Below are positions 35,080 to 44,777 of a stretch of 64,000 bases of DNA, piece after piece. Within the stretch, counting starts at the first letter, position 1; each line of letters opens with the position of its first letter. The stretch lies in contig NZ_JACZEP010000004.1 in assembly GCF_014863355.1 (NCBI RefSeq), positions 1-64,000 of the forward strand, read 5' to 3'. The position numbers and the translations under genes were made by a program. The notes under the pieces were generated by a model. That model had not been told where the DNA came from and searched no databases. It was given only the letters and a program-made list of their open reading frames with translations. The stretch is from Aminobacter carboxidus (GTDB taxonomy: Bacteria > Pseudomonadota > Alphaproteobacteria > Rhizobiales > Rhizobiaceae).

Positions 35080-36246
35080 CTATTGATCCTTGATCCACTT
35101 CGCCAGCCGGTGCGACGCCTCCTCGATCTGGTCGAGGCGACGGTGGAAGCACAGGCGCAGGAAGCCTTCGCCACCGGCTGAAAAAGCCGTGCCGGGCGCC
35201 ACGCCGACGGCAACCTTGTCGACGATGTCGAAGGCGGCAGCCTCCGCATCCTTCATGCCGTCGACGGCAAAAAACAGGTAGAAAGCACCCGGCGGCACGC
35301 TGAAGCGCACCTTGCCGGTCTCGCCGAGGATCTTGCAGACGATGTCGCGCGCCTTGTGGGCGCGTTCGACCTGCGAAGCGATGAAGGTGTCGCCCTCGTT
35401 GAGCGCGGCAATGCCGCCACGCTGCATGAACTGCGCTACGCCGGAACTCGAATACTGGACCAGGTTCTCGAAGGTGCGGCTCAGCGACGGATGCGTCTTG
35501 AGCCAGCCGACGCGCCAGCCGGTCATCGCCCAGTTCTTGGAGAAGGTGTTGACGAACAGGACCTTGTCCTCTGCAACCATGATGTCCATGAACGACGCGG
35601 CCCGGCTGCCGCCGTAATGAAACAGTGCATAGATCTCGTCGGCGATGATCCAGAGGTCGTGTTTGCGCGCGAGGTCGAGGATCGCCTGCAGGGTCCCGCG
35701 ATCGGCGGTCCAGCCGGTCGGGTTGGACGGCGTGTTGACGAAGATCACCTTGCTGCGCGGCGTGATGGCGGCGGCGATCTTTTCGACATCGCAGCTCCAG
35801 CCATTGTCGGTCATGTCGAGCAGCACCGGCACCGGCCTGACGCCAGCGACGCCAGCCGCACCGGCAAAATTCGGCCAGGCAGGCGCCAGATAGACGGCCT
35901 CGTCGCCGGCACCCGCCGTCACCTGCAAGGCCATGGTGATCGCCTGCATGCCACCGACGGTGACGATGAACTCGTTGGCGCCGAAGCTCTTGCCGAAATG
36001 GCGCTGGTAATAGCGCGCGATCGCCTCGCGCAATTCGGGGATGCCGGCCTGCCAGGTATAGAAGGTCTCGCCATTGGCAAGGCCCCGCGCCGCTGCATCG
36101 CTGATGAAGGCCGGCGTCGGCATGTCGCCCTCGCCCGACCACAGCGGGATGAGGCCTGCGCGGTCGCGCCCGTAATTGGCCACCGCCTCGATGCCGCTCA
36201 TCGGAGCGCTGCGGGCCTCAATGCGAACGGCGTCAATAAGGCTCAT
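35080..36246 (-). CDS. Class I/II aminotransferase (AspC-like fold)
   Basis: 388 residues from ATG 36246 (ATG 36252 also possible). PLP-dependent fold I: VNTPSNPTGW, IIADEIYALFHYGG and the Schiff-base lysine in FVNTFSKNWAMTGWRVGW. The C-terminal Arg region GEGFLRLCFHRRLD would bind the carboxylate. It transfers amino groups between an amino acid and a keto acid; the donor cannot be read from the sequence. Single gene, convergent with hemA. Confidence 0.88.
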   Translation of the reverse strand: MSLIDAVRIEARSAPMSGIEAVANYGRDRAGLIPLWSGEGDMPTPAFISDAAARGLANGETFYTWQAGIPELREAIARYYQRHFGKSFGANEFIVTVGGMQAITMALQVTAGAGDEAVYLAPAWPNFAGAAGVAGVRPVPVLLDMTDNGWSCDVEKIAAAITPRSKVIFVNTPSNPTGWTADRGTLQAILDLARKHDLWIIADEIYALFHYGGSRAASFMDIMVAEDKVLFVNTFSKNWAMTGWRVGWLKTHPSLSRTFENLVQYSSSGVAQFMQRGGIAALNEGDTFIASQVERAHKARDIVCKILGETGKVRFSVPPGAFYLFFAVDGMKDAEAAAFDIVDKVAVGVAPGTAFSAGGEGFLRLCFHRRLDQIEEASHRLAKWIKDQ

Positions 36247-36305
36247 GGTCATCCCAGGCTGAGAGTTGCTGCTTGAGCCTAGTCCTATCGCGCCCGCGCA
36301 AACGA

Positions 36306-36340
36306 AAAAACCCCTGGTGGTCCAGCCAACCGGGGGTTTT
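36306..36340 (-). terminator. Terminator after mscL
   Basis: AAAACCCC (36307-36314) and GGGGTTTT (36333-36340). Read on the minus strand the stem ends in a run of six T, 21 bases after the mscL stop codon. Confidence 0.75.
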
Positions 36341-36361
36341 CGCGATGCCAGCCTCGGCTGG

Positions 36362-36784
36362 TTACTTCTTTGCGAGCAGGTCGCGGATTTCAGTCAGCAA
36401 CGCAACATCGGCGGGCGGAGGACCAGCTGGCTCGGCTGCCTTCTGCTTCTCCAGACGCCTGCGCATGGTGTTCACACCCTTGACCATCAGGAAGATGATC
36501 CAGGCGAGGATCAGGAAGTTGATGACCACGGTGAAGAAGTTGCCATAGGCGAACACAGCACCCTGTTTCTTGGCTTCTTCAAGCGAAACTGCCGTGACCG
36601 AAGACGACAGCGGCAGGAAGTAGTTCGAGAAATCGAAGCCGCCAAAGATCGCCCCGACGACCGGCATGATGATGTCGCCAACCAGCGACGAGACGATAAG
36701 GCCGAAGGCGCCGCCGATGATGACACCGACCGCGAGGTCCATCACATTGCCTTTGGCGATGAATTCCTGGAATTCCCTGAGCAT
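36362..36784 (-). CDS. mscL: Large-conductance mechanosensitive channel
   Basis: 140 residues, GGAGGGTTCA before ATG 36784. N-terminal amphipathic helix and TM1 ([21 protein letters not shown]), periplasmic loop, TM2 ([21 protein letters not shown]) and a charged C-terminal bundle are all present. It opens under membrane tension in osmotic down-shock. Confidence 0.95.
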   Translation of the reverse strand: MLREFQEFIAKGNVMDLAVGVIIGGAFGLIVSSLVGDIIMPVVGAIFGGFDFSNYFLPLSSSVTAVSLEEAKKQGAVFAYGNFFTVVINFLILAWIIFLMVKGVNTMRRRLEKQKAAEPAGPPPADVALLTEIRDLLAKK

Positions 36785-36995
36785 TGAACCCTCCGTTCAC
36801 GATCTGCAGAAAGGCGAATCGTTCCCCACCAACCGTCGCCGCACAGCGCCAACATAGCAAAAACCGCCGGTTGCAAAACCCCGCCAATGCAAGCACACCC
36901 GGGCCGGCATAGGAGACAAGGATAATGGACTTGTCTTCGCAGCTGTGATTGCCTCATTGCACGGCCACTGGCCGCCAAGGGAGTGAGAATTTAGA

Positions 36996-39900
36996 GTGCA
37001 GGGGCTGGCCGTCGTCCTCATCGCCATTGCCTACGTCACGTTGCTGTTCGCCATCGCGAGCATCGGCGACCGCCGGGCCGCGAACGTGGGACCGGGCCGG
37101 CCGCGTCCGTTCATCTATGCGCTCAGCCTTGCCATCTACTGTACCTCCTGGACCTTCTTCGGCTCTGTCGGGCTCGCCTCCGAGCGCGGCCTCGAATTCC
37201 TCGCCATCTATATCGGCCCGGTGCTGGTCTTCATGTTCGGCTTTCCCCTGCTCAGCCGCATCATCAAGCTGGCCAAGGCCGAGAAGATCACCTCGATCGC
37301 CGACTTCTTGGGCGCCCGCTACGGCAAGAGTTTCGCCGTCGCCTCGATCGCCACGCTGATCGCGACCGTCGGCGCCATCCCCTACATCGCGCTGCAGCTC
37401 AAGGCGATCTCCGGTTCGGTCAGCCTGATGGTCGAGCACTACACCGGCTCGCCGCCGTCCTTCGATCCCTTCGTCAGCGACATCTCGCTGGTGGTGGCTC
37501 TGCTGCTGGCACTTTTTGCCACCTTGTTCGGCACCCGCCATGCCGACGCCACCGAGCACCAGAACGGACTGGTGCTGGCGGTCGCAGTCGAGTCGATCGT
37601 CAAGCTCGTCGCCTTCCTCGCCGTCGGCCTGTTCGTCACCTTCGCCCTTTTCGACGGCCCCGGCGACATGCTGCAGAGTTTTGCCGCCACCGAGCAGGTC
37701 GGCGACGCCATGGGCTACGGCACCTCGCTCGGCACCTGGCTGGTGGTGACCATCATCAGCGGCTTCGCCATCATCATGCTGCCGCGCCAGTTCTACGTCA
37801 TGATCGTCGAGAACCGCAGCGAGAGCGAACTGCGCACCGCGACATGGGTCTTCCCGGCCTATCTGGTGGCGATCAACCTGTTTGTGCTGCCGATCGCCTT
37901 TGCCGGACTTTCCACCGTCGGCACCGCGACCACCAGCGATCTCTATGTGCTGTCGTTGCCGCTGTTCAAGGGCCAGGACCTGCTCGCCATGATCGCCTTC
38001 ATCGGCGGCCTGTCGGCGGCAACCGCCATGGTCATCGTCGCCAGCGTCGCTTTGTCGATCATGATTTCCAACGACCTCGTCATCCCGATCTTCGTGCGCC
38101 GCCTGATCAGCTTCAAATCCGGCGACACCGAGGACTGGTCGGCGATCATCCTCAACATCCGCCGCGCCTCGATCTTCATCATCCTGTTCGTCGCCTTCCT
38201 CTACTACCGCGAGAGCACCACCAACACGCGGCTTGCCTCGATCGGCCTGATGTCGTTCGCCGCCATCGCCCAGTTCGCGCCATCCTTCATCGGCGGGCTG
38301 ATCTGGCGCCGCGCCAATGCCCGCGGTGCTGCACTCGGCATGGCCGCCGGCATCGTCGTATGGGCCTACACGCTGATGCTGCCGACGCTGGCCGCACCCG
38401 ACACCACCGTCATCACCGACGGGCTGTTCGGCATCGAGGCGCTGAGGCCCCAGGCGCTGTTTGGCACATCAGCCGAACCGCTCAATCACGGCGTGTTGTG
38501 GAGCCTTGCCATCAACACGCTGTTCTTCGTCTTCGGCTCGCTGTCGCGCGCCTCGGTGCCGCTCGAACGCATCCAGGCGTCGATCTTCGTGCCACGCGAC
38601 TCGAGCCCGATGCCGTCGCTGCGCCGCTTCCGCACCACCATCACCGTCAATGACCTCAAGGACACGATCGCCAGATATCTTGGCGTCGAGCGCACCGAGC
38701 GCTCGTTCGAGACCTTCCAGAACGAGAGCGGCAGCAAGCTCAACGGCAACGACCCGGCCGGCATGGACGTCATCCGCTTTTCCGAGCAGCTGATGGCCAG
38801 TGCTGTCGGCTCCTCGTCGGCACGGCTGATCCTGTCCTTGCTGTTCAAGCGCGGCGACAATTCATCCAAGGACACGTTCCGCCTGCTCGATGATGCCACC
38901 GAAGCGCTGCAGCACAACCGCGACCTGTTGCAGATCGCGCTCGACCAGATGGAGCAAGGCATCACCGTCTTCGACCAGGATTTCCGACTGATCTGCTGGA
39001 ACCGACAATACCGCTCGCTGTTCGACCTGCCCGACGAGATGGGCCAGGTCGGCGTTTCGATCGACCGCATCCTCGCCTACCTCGTGGCGCGCGGCGACAT
39101 TCCGCAGACCTCGCGCCTGACCACGCTCGACCGGCTGACCAGATTTGGCGGCCCCTGGCAGGTCGAGCTCAAGACCAGCGGCAGGATCATCGAAATGCAG
39201 TCGAACCCGATGCCCGACGGCGGCATCGTTGCGACCTACACCGACATTTCCGCGCGTGTCGCCGCCGACCTCGCCCTCAAGCGCGCCAACGAGTCGCTGG
39301 AGCAGCGGGTCAAGAGCCGCACCGCGGAGCTTACCCGCGTCAACGAGGAGCTGGCGCAGGCACAGATGCTCGCCGAGGAGGCCAATCTCGGCAAGACGCG
39401 CTTCCTCGCGGCCGCCGGCCACGACATCCTGCAGCCGCTGAATGCCGCCCGGCTCTACTGCTCGTCGCTGATCGAAAAGGCCGGCAAGGGCAATGCCGGC
39501 CTTGCGGCGCGCAACATCGAATCCTCGCTGGAATCGGTCGAGACCATCCTCGGCGCCGTGCTCGACATTTCGCGCCTCGACGCCGGTGCGATGAAACCGG
39601 CAGAAACCGTGTTCCGCCTCGACGGTCTGCTGCGCCAGATCGGCACCGACTTCCTGCCCATGGCGCGTGCCAAGGACCTCGAACTGGTGATCGTGCCGTC
39701 GACGCTTGCCGTCAACACCGATCGCAACCTGCTGCGGCGGCTGATCCAGAACCTCGTCTCCAACGCCATCAAATACACCCGCGGTGGCCGCGTCATCGTC
39801 GGGGTCCGGCGTCGTGGCGAGTTGGCAGAGATACAGGTGATCGACAGCGGCATCGGCATCGCCACCGACAAGCTCGGCACCGTGTTCCAGGAGTTCACGC

Positions 39901-40490
39901 GTCTCGACGACGGTGTTCGCGAAGCCCAGGGGCTGGGGCTCGGCCTGTCGATCGTCGACCGCATCGCGCGCGTGCTGAAGCTCGAGATTCAGATCGAGTC
40001 GCACAAAGGCAAGGGCACCCGCTTTTCAGTGATCCTGCCTGTCACCACCGCCGAGGAACTGCCTGCCGCGGCCACGACCCGGCCACGCATCCAGGCTGCC
40101 GCTGCGCTCAACGGGCTGACCGTCGTGTGCATCGACAACGATGCCCGCATTCTCGAAGGCATGCGGCTGTTGCTCGAGGGCTGGGGTTGCGAGGTCAGGA
40201 CCTATTCCGGAACGACGGCCTTCCTCGCCGGCGAGCCGGACGGGCCGGCGCCCGAAATCATCCTCGCCGACTACCATCTCGACGGCGAGAACGGCCTCGA
40301 TGTCATCCGCTCGCTGCGCGCGGTCTATGGCGAGGCAACACCTGCACTCCTCATTACCGCTGACCGTTCCAACGAGGTCCGCGCCGCCGCCGATCAGATC
40401 GACGTCGCCGTGCTCAACAAGCCGCTCAAGCCGGCCGTGCTGCGCTCGATGATGAACCGGATGCGGCGCATGGCCCACGCCGCCGAGTGA
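36996..40490 (+). CDS. Hybrid sensor kinase with N-terminal sodium/solute symporter domain (CrbS/MxtR-like)
   Basis: 1164 residues from GTG 36996 (AAGGGAG upstream). Residues 1-510 form a 12-14 helix SSS (SLC5-like) transporter domain. A PAS region (about 640-770) and a coiled coil follow. Then come HisKA with His809 (AAAGHDILQPLNAARLY), an HATPase (LIQNLVSNAIKYTRGG, GLGLGLSIVDRIAR) and a C-terminal receiver with Asp1092 (ILADYHLDG). This layout is that of CrbS/MxtR kinases, which control acetate use (acs) with a LuxR-type partner. Such a regulator lies convergent 60 bases away. No acs gene is in the window, so the target is inferred. Confidence 0.85.
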   Translation: MQGLAVVLIAIAYVTLLFAIASIGDRRAANVGPGRPRPFIYALSLAIYCTSWTFFGSVGLASERGLEFLAIYIGPVLVFMFGFPLLSRIIKLAKAEKITSIADFLGARYGKSFAVASIATLIATVGAIPYIALQLKAISGSVSLMVEHYTGSPPSFDPFVSDISLVVALLLALFATLFGTRHADATEHQNGLVLAVAVESIVKLVAFLAVGLFVTFALFDGPGDMLQSFAATEQVGDAMGYGTSLGTWLVVTIISGFAIIMLPRQFYVMIVENRSESELRTATWVFPAYLVAINLFVLPIAFAGLSTVGTATTSDLYVLSLPLFKGQDLLAMIAFIGGLSAATAMVIVASVALSIMISNDLVIPIFVRRLISFKSGDTEDWSAIILNIRRASIFIILFVAFLYYRESTTNTRLASIGLMSFAAIAQFAPSFIGGLIWRRANARGAALGMAAGIVVWAYTLMLPTLAAPDTTVITDGLFGIEALRPQALFGTSAEPLNHGVLWSLAINTLFFVFGSLSRASVPLERIQASIFVPRDSSPMPSLRRFRTTITVNDLKDTIARYLGVERTERSFETFQNESGSKLNGNDPAGMDVIRFSEQLMASAVGSSSARLILSLLFKRGDNSSKDTFRLLDDATEALQHNRDLLQIALDQMEQGITVFDQDFRLICWNRQYRSLFDLPDEMGQVGVSIDRILAYLVARGDIPQTSRLTTLDRLTRFGGPWQVELKTSGRIIEMQSNPMPDGGIVATYTDISARVAADLALKRANESLEQRVKSRTAELTRVNEELAQAQMLAEEANLGKTRFLAAAGHDILQPLNAARLYCSSLIEKAGKGNAGLAARNIESSLESVETILGAVLDISRLDAGAMKPAETVFRLDGLLRQIGTDFLPMARAKDLELVIVPSTLAVNTDRNLLRRLIQNLVSNAIKYTRGGRVIVGVRRRGELAEIQVIDSGIGIATDKLGTVFQEFTRLDDGVREAQGLGLGLSIVDRIARVLKLEIQIESHKGKGTRFSVILPVTTAEELPAAATTRPRIQAAAALNGLTVVCIDNDARILEGMRLLLEGWGCEVRTYSGTTAFLAGEPDGPAPEIILADYHLDGENGLDVIRSLRAVYGEATPALLITADRSNEVRAAADQIDVAVLNKPLKPAVLRSMMNRMRRMAHAAE

Positions 40491-40520
40491 CGGTATGCCT
40501 TCCGGCGCATTGTCGCCGGC

Positions 40521-40539
40521 GCCACGCTTCCAGCGTGGC
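40521..40539. terminator. Hairpin between the convergent kinase and response-regulator genes
   Basis: GCCACGCT-TCC-AGCGTGGC, a perfect 8-bp stem between convergent genes; no T-run, so termination is uncertain. Confidence 0.4.
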
Positions 40540-40550
40540 TGCGAAATGCG

Positions 40551-41207
40551 TCAGGCCGCCGAGCGTGGCTCGCCGCCGATCTTGGACAGCAGGATGACCG
40601 CCTGGGTGCGGCTGTCGACGCCGAGCTTCTGCAGGATCGCCGAGACATGGGCCTTTATCGTCGCCTCGGAGACGCCGAGTTCGTAGGCGATCTGCTTGTT
40701 GAGTAGGCCCTCGGCCAGCATGCCGAGCACGCGCGTCTGCTGCGGCGTCAGCGATTGCAGCCGCTTGATCAAGTCGGAGATCTCCGGATCGCGCTCGACT
40801 CCGAGATCGATGTCGCCGGGAGCCGAAATCTCACCTGAAAGCACCGCCTCGATGGCTTTGCGGATGTCATCCATGCTTGCCGACTTGGAGATGAACCCGG
40901 AGGCGCCGAGTTCGAGCGCACGGCGGATCGTTTCGGGGTCGTCATGGGCCGAGACGATGACGACCGGCACCGTCGCATGAATGCCGCGCAGCGAGATCAA
41001 GCCGGAAAGCCCCGAGGCACCGGGCATGGACAGGTCGAGCAGGACGATGTCGATGTCTTCGTTGGCCGCCACGATCGCCTTGACGCTCTCGAAGTCACCG
41101 GCTTCCAGCACACTCGACACATCGGCGAGCCCGGCGATGGCCTGCTTGAGAGCACCGCGGAAAAGCGGATGGTCGTCCGCGATGACGAACTTGTGGCCTG
41201 CTGGCAA
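40551..41207 (-). CDS. LuxR/NarL-family response regulator (CrbR/ErdR-like)
   Basis: 218 residues starting at TTG 41207, which has an excellent GGGAGGGATAT site and no in-frame ATG before the conserved body. The receiver is complete: acidic pair D11-D12, phosphoacceptor D58 (VLLDLSMPG), K108 (GFISKSAS). The C-terminal helix-turn-helix reads LTPQQTRVLGMLAEGLLNKQIAYELGVSEATIKAHV in two helices (residues about 150-190). It is most likely the partner of the SSS-type kinase, as in CrbS/CrbR and MxtR/ErdR. Confidence 0.88.
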   Translation of the reverse strand: MPAGHKFVIADDHPLFRGALKQAIAGLADVSSVLEAGDFESVKAIVAANEDIDIVLLDLSMPGASGLSGLISLRGIHATVPVVIVSAHDDPETIRRALELGASGFISKSASMDDIRKAIEAVLSGEISAPGDIDLGVERDPEISDLIKRLQSLTPQQTRVLGMLAEGLLNKQIAYELGVSEATIKAHVSAILQKLGVDSRTQAVILLSKIGGEPRSAA

Positions 41208-41361
41208 ATATCCCTCCCGAGGTCCCGACTGTTCTGTGCGCCTTGGACCGTCGGGCGCGATTATGCGGCGCGGCGCCGGGTTTTCAAGCAGCTAAAGTCA
41301 AATCACCGCGCGCGTTGGCCATTCATGCTCAACTTTCGGGCTGCCAGCGCACAAATTGCAC

Positions 41362-41799
41362 TCAGGTCTTGTTCGGAGCGGGTGCGGTCTGCGGTGCCTG
41401 CTCTTCCTTTTCCATGTCCTTGACGATGCCCATGAAGCTGCGGAAGAAGCGCTCCATATAGCCCATGCTCTTCTGGAATTCCTCCTCGGTCGGCAATGTC
41501 GATTCCAGCTTCTGGGTCAGCGAGTTCTCGAGCGCCACCACCCGGTTCTCGATCGCCTTGACCTCGCCCTGCAGACGGCCGATCTCGTCCTGGAGTGCCG
41601 AGCGCTCGTCGGCGGCGAGCTTGCACACCAGCTGGTTGTCGCGCTCCTCACAGATCGACATCTCACCGGTCTGGGTATCCATGCGGACATAACCCTTGTC
41701 GGTCTTTTCCATCTGGTAGCGCTGCGCTTCGGCGGCCAGGGCTGGTCCGGCGCCCAGACCGGCAATTAGGGGAACGAACATCAAAAAGGCGCGGCGCAT
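41362..41799 (-). CDS. Exported coiled-coil protein of unknown function
   Basis: 145 residues from ATG 41799, preceded by GGAGACAGCT. Signal peptide MRRAFLMFVPLIAGLGAGPALA, a short beta-like segment with two Cys (MSICEERDNQLVCKLA), and a coiled coil (DEIGRLQGEVKAIENRVVALENSL, about residues 70-95). The C-terminus is rich in Pro/Ala. I do not recognise a family. Single gene between the response regulator and a divergent DUF952 gene. Confidence 0.75.
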   Translation of the reverse strand: MRRAFLMFVPLIAGLGAGPALAAEAQRYQMEKTDKGYVRMDTQTGEMSICEERDNQLVCKLAADERSALQDEIGRLQGEVKAIENRVVALENSLTQKLESTLPTEEEFQKSMGYMERFFRSFMGIVKDMEKEEQAPQTAPAPNKT

Positions 41800-41911
41800 A
41801 GCTGTCTCCATTTGCGGACGGTGCGCATTGTCTGAGGGCATTGGGCCCAAATTGCGGTGGGCAATGAAAGCTGCCCTTTCGCGCATCATGCTTTCAGCCT
41901 ATAGCGCCCGT

Positions 41912-42259
41912 ATGACGAAGACCATCTACAAGATCTGTCCCGAACCGATGTGGCGGCAAGCCGAACGGAACGGGATTTTCGAGGGCGCGCCGGTCGACCT
42001 CGCCGACGGCTTCATCCATTTCTCGACCGCCGAACAGGTCGTGGAGACGGCAACCAAGCACTTTGCCGGGCAGGACAATCTGCTGCTCGTCGCCATCGCA
42101 GCGGAACGCCTCGGCCCTGCACTCAAATACGAAGTCTCGCGCGGCGGCGCGCTGTTTCCGCATCTTTTCGCACCGCTTGAGACCAAAACTGCCAAATGGG
42201 TTCGCCCCCTGCCGCTCAAGGCTGACGGCACCCACGACTTTCCGGAGCTTGAAGCATGA
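41912..42259 (+). CDS. DUF952 family protein
   Basis: 115 residues. IYKICPEPMWRQAERNGIFEG and DLADGFIHFSTAEQV are typical DUF952. The fold resembles ADP-ribosyltransferase-like small proteins, but no activity is established. Its stop overlaps the pyrD ATG by four bases, so both are co-translated. Confidence 0.85.
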   Translation: MTKTIYKICPEPMWRQAERNGIFEGAPVDLADGFIHFSTAEQVVETATKHFAGQDNLLLVAIAAERLGPALKYEVSRGGALFPHLFAPLETKTAKWVRPLPLKADGTHDFPELEA

Positions 42260-43332
42260 GCGCATTCGACCGTCTCGGCCGGCATCTGCTGTTCAGCTTC
42301 GATGCCGAGACCGCGCATGGCATGTCGATCAGGGCACTGCGCTGTGGCCTGCCGGTCGGGGGGCGCGCTACGCGCGATGCCCGCCTGCGGCTGAAGATCG
42401 CCGGGCTCGACGTGCCCAATCCGCTCGGCATGGCCGCCGGCTACGACAAGAACGGGGAGGTGCCCGACGCGTTGCTGGGCCTTGGCTTCGGCTTCGCCGA
42501 GGTCGGCACGGTGACCCCGCTGGCGCAGGCAGGCAACCCCAAGCCGCGCATCTTCCGCCTCGTCGAGGATGACGCCGTCATCAACCGGCTCGGCTTCAAC
42601 AATGAAGGCCACGACGCCTGCGAGAAGCGCCTGATCGCCCGCGCCGGCCGACTCGGCATCGTCGGCGTCAACATCGGCGCCAACAAAGACAGCACCAACC
42701 GCATCGGTGACTACGTGCTCGGCGTAAAGCGCTTTGCCCGCCATGCCTCGTATCTGACCGTCAACATCTCGTCGCCCAACACGCCGGGCCTGCGCAACAT
42801 GCAGGCGCGCGAGCAACTGGCCGAGTTGCTGGCCAGCGTGATGATCGCCCGTGCCGAAGCCGGCCATCCCGTTCCGATTTTCCTCAAGATCGCGCCCGAC
42901 CTGCACGAGGCGGAGCTGGAAGACATCGCCGCCGAAGTGACCGAAAAGGGCATCGACGGCGTCATCGTTTCGAACACCACCATCACCCGGCCGACGCTGC
43001 ACAGCCCCGCACATACCGGCGAGACCGGCGGCCTGTCGGGCAAGCCGGTGTTCGCACGCTCGACCGCGGTGCTCGCGCGCATGCGCAAGCTGCTCGGTCC
43101 GCAACGCGCCATCATCGGCGTCGGCGGCGTGGATTCGACGGAGACGGCGCTGGAAAAGATCCGCGCCGGCGCCGACCTCGTCCAGCTCTACACCGGCATG
43201 GTCTATGCCGGCCCGTCGCTGCCGGCACGCATCGTGCGCGGCATGTCCGAGTTTGCAGCCCGCGAAGGGCTCAAGAACATTGCCGAACTACGCGACAGCA
43301 AGCTCGATCAATGGGCGGCGGCACCGCTCTGA
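42256..43332 (+). CDS. pyrD: Dihydroorotate dehydrogenase (quinone), class 2
   Basis: 358 residues. It oxidises dihydroorotate to orotate in pyrimidine synthesis, passing electrons from FMN to quinone at the inner membrane. Seen: N-terminal membrane-associating helices, GMAAGYDKNGEVPDALL, the catalytic-Ser region TVNISSPNTPGLRN and the FMN-phosphate loop IGVGGVDSTETALEKI. It overlaps the DUF952 stop. Its 3' end overlaps the convergent MATE gene by 25 bases. Confidence 0.95.
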   Translation: MSAFDRLGRHLLFSFDAETAHGMSIRALRCGLPVGGRATRDARLRLKIAGLDVPNPLGMAAGYDKNGEVPDALLGLGFGFAEVGTVTPLAQAGNPKPRIFRLVEDDAVINRLGFNNEGHDACEKRLIARAGRLGIVGVNIGANKDSTNRIGDYVLGVKRFARHASYLTVNISSPNTPGLRNMQAREQLAELLASVMIARAEAGHPVPIFLKIAPDLHEAELEDIAAEVTEKGIDGVIVSNTTITRPTLHSPAHTGETGGLSGKPVFARSTAVLARMRKLLGPQRAIIGVGGVDSTETALEKIRAGADLVQLYTGMVYAGPSLPARIVRGMSEFAAREGLKNIAELRDSKLDQWAAAPL

Positions 43333-44666
43333 AACGTCGCCCGCGCCCGCGGCTTCAGGATCGCCAGCAGGCATAGGCCGCGCACGATCAGCAACAGGTG
43401 CAGTGCCGCCCATAGGCCGGCATTGCCGTAGTGCGTAGGCAGCACCAGCAGTGCTGCGATGAACGCCAGCAGCGACACCACCATCATGTTGCGCATGTCA
43501 CGCGACCAGGCGGCGCCGATGAAAATGCCGTCCATCTGGAAGGCGAGCACGCCGCTCAGCGCGGTGAACGCCGCCCAGGGCAGGAAGGCGATGGCTGCGG
43601 CGCGCACATCCTGAGACGTCGAGATCAGCGCGATCAGGTCGACGCCGAAGACCATGAGTGCTGCCGTCATGCTGCCGGCCAGTGCAAAGCCCCAGATCGA
43701 GCAGAGATAGACCGCCTTGCGGAAGGCCGGCTCGTAGCGCGCGCCGACAGCACGGCCGGCGAGCTGTTCGGCTGCGGCGGCAAAGCCGTCGAGGAAGAAG
43801 CCTGCGGCGATGAAGAAGTTCATCAGCACCGCATTGGCGGCCAGCGTCACCGTGCCGAACTGGGCGCCCTGTCGGGTGAACAGCGCGAAGGCAATGAGCA
43901 GCGACAGCGAGCGGATCATGATGTCGCGGTTGAGCACGAACAGCCGTCGGAACGCGGCGGCGTCGAAGATGCGCCGGCGCGCCAGCCTGGGCTCACGTCC
44001 AAAACGCCGCAGCAGCACCGCCAGGCCGATGACCATGCCGGCCAGCTCACCGGCAACGGCTGCCCAGGCAACGCCCTCGACGCCCCAGCCGAGATGCAGG
44101 CCGAGCAGAATGGAGATGACGATGTTGACGCCGTTGAGCGTCGCCTGCAGGAACAGCGCGAAGCCGCCCTCGCCCCGCCCCAATATGTAGCCCAGGATGG
44201 CGTAGTTGATCAGCGCGAAGGGCGCGCCCAGCATACGGATGCGGACATAGTGGTCGAGCGTCTCGTTGACGCGCGGCTCGGCCTGCATGAACCATTGACC
44301 GGCAAGCGAGGTCAGCGGTGCCGTCAACGCCAGCACTATGCCGGCAATCAGGGCGATCACCACGGCACGCCAGAACACTGCCTGCTCCTCCGACGCGTCG
44401 CCGCGGCCGAAGGCTTGCGCCACCAGCGCCGTCGTTCCGGCGCGCAGGAAGTTGAAGCTGGTAAAGACTACATCAAAAGCAACCGCGCCGGCCGCAAGGC
44501 CACCGAGCAGGGCGGCATCGCCGAACTGGCCGACGACGCCGGTGCCAACAAGGCCGATGAAGGGCGTCGTCAGGTAGGCAAGGGTCATTGGCACGGCAAT
44601 CGCCAGCACCGAGCGGTTGGTGACGGAAAAAGGCGTCACGCGGCCCTCTGGCGATGCGTATTCCAA
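43308..44666 (-). CDS. MATE-family efflux transporter (DinF-like)
   Basis: 452 residues starting at TTG 44666, which has GGGAGGACTTTCG upstream. About 12 membrane helices in two homologous halves; the first half shows VPMTLAYLTTPFIGLVGTGVVGQFG. MATE proteins export cationic drugs or metabolites by sodium or proton antiport. Convergent overlap of 25 bases with pyrD. Confidence 0.88.
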   Translation of the reverse strand: MEYASPEGRVTPFSVTNRSVLAIAVPMTLAYLTTPFIGLVGTGVVGQFGDAALLGGLAAGAVAFDVVFTSFNFLRAGTTALVAQAFGRGDASEEQAVFWRAVVIALIAGIVLALTAPLTSLAGQWFMQAEPRVNETLDHYVRIRMLGAPFALINYAILGYILGRGEGGFALFLQATLNGVNIVISILLGLHLGWGVEGVAWAAVAGELAGMVIGLAVLLRRFGREPRLARRRIFDAAAFRRLFVLNRDIMIRSLSLLIAFALFTRQGAQFGTVTLAANAVLMNFFIAAGFFLDGFAAAAEQLAGRAVGARYEPAFRKAVYLCSIWGFALAGSMTAALMVFGVDLIALISTSQDVRAAAIAFLPWAAFTALSGVLAFQMDGIFIGAAWSRDMRNMMVVSLLAFIAALLVLPTHYGNAGLWAALHLLLIVRGLCLLAILKPRARATFQSGAAAH

Positions 44667-44777
44667 CGAAAGTCCTCCCTGTTGCCGAATCTCCCGCTCG
44701 GCACATGCCCCGGTTTCCCCAACGCCCGCAACAATTTAAGTTGCGGCTCCAATCGATTTTGCTCCCCTGGTTCAGTC

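Noticed and set aside
43431-44777. Upstream extension of the HDAC-family frame by about 450 codons
   Set aside because: The extension runs opposite the MATE gene, has low-complexity charged sequence, and the family starts at ATG 44778.
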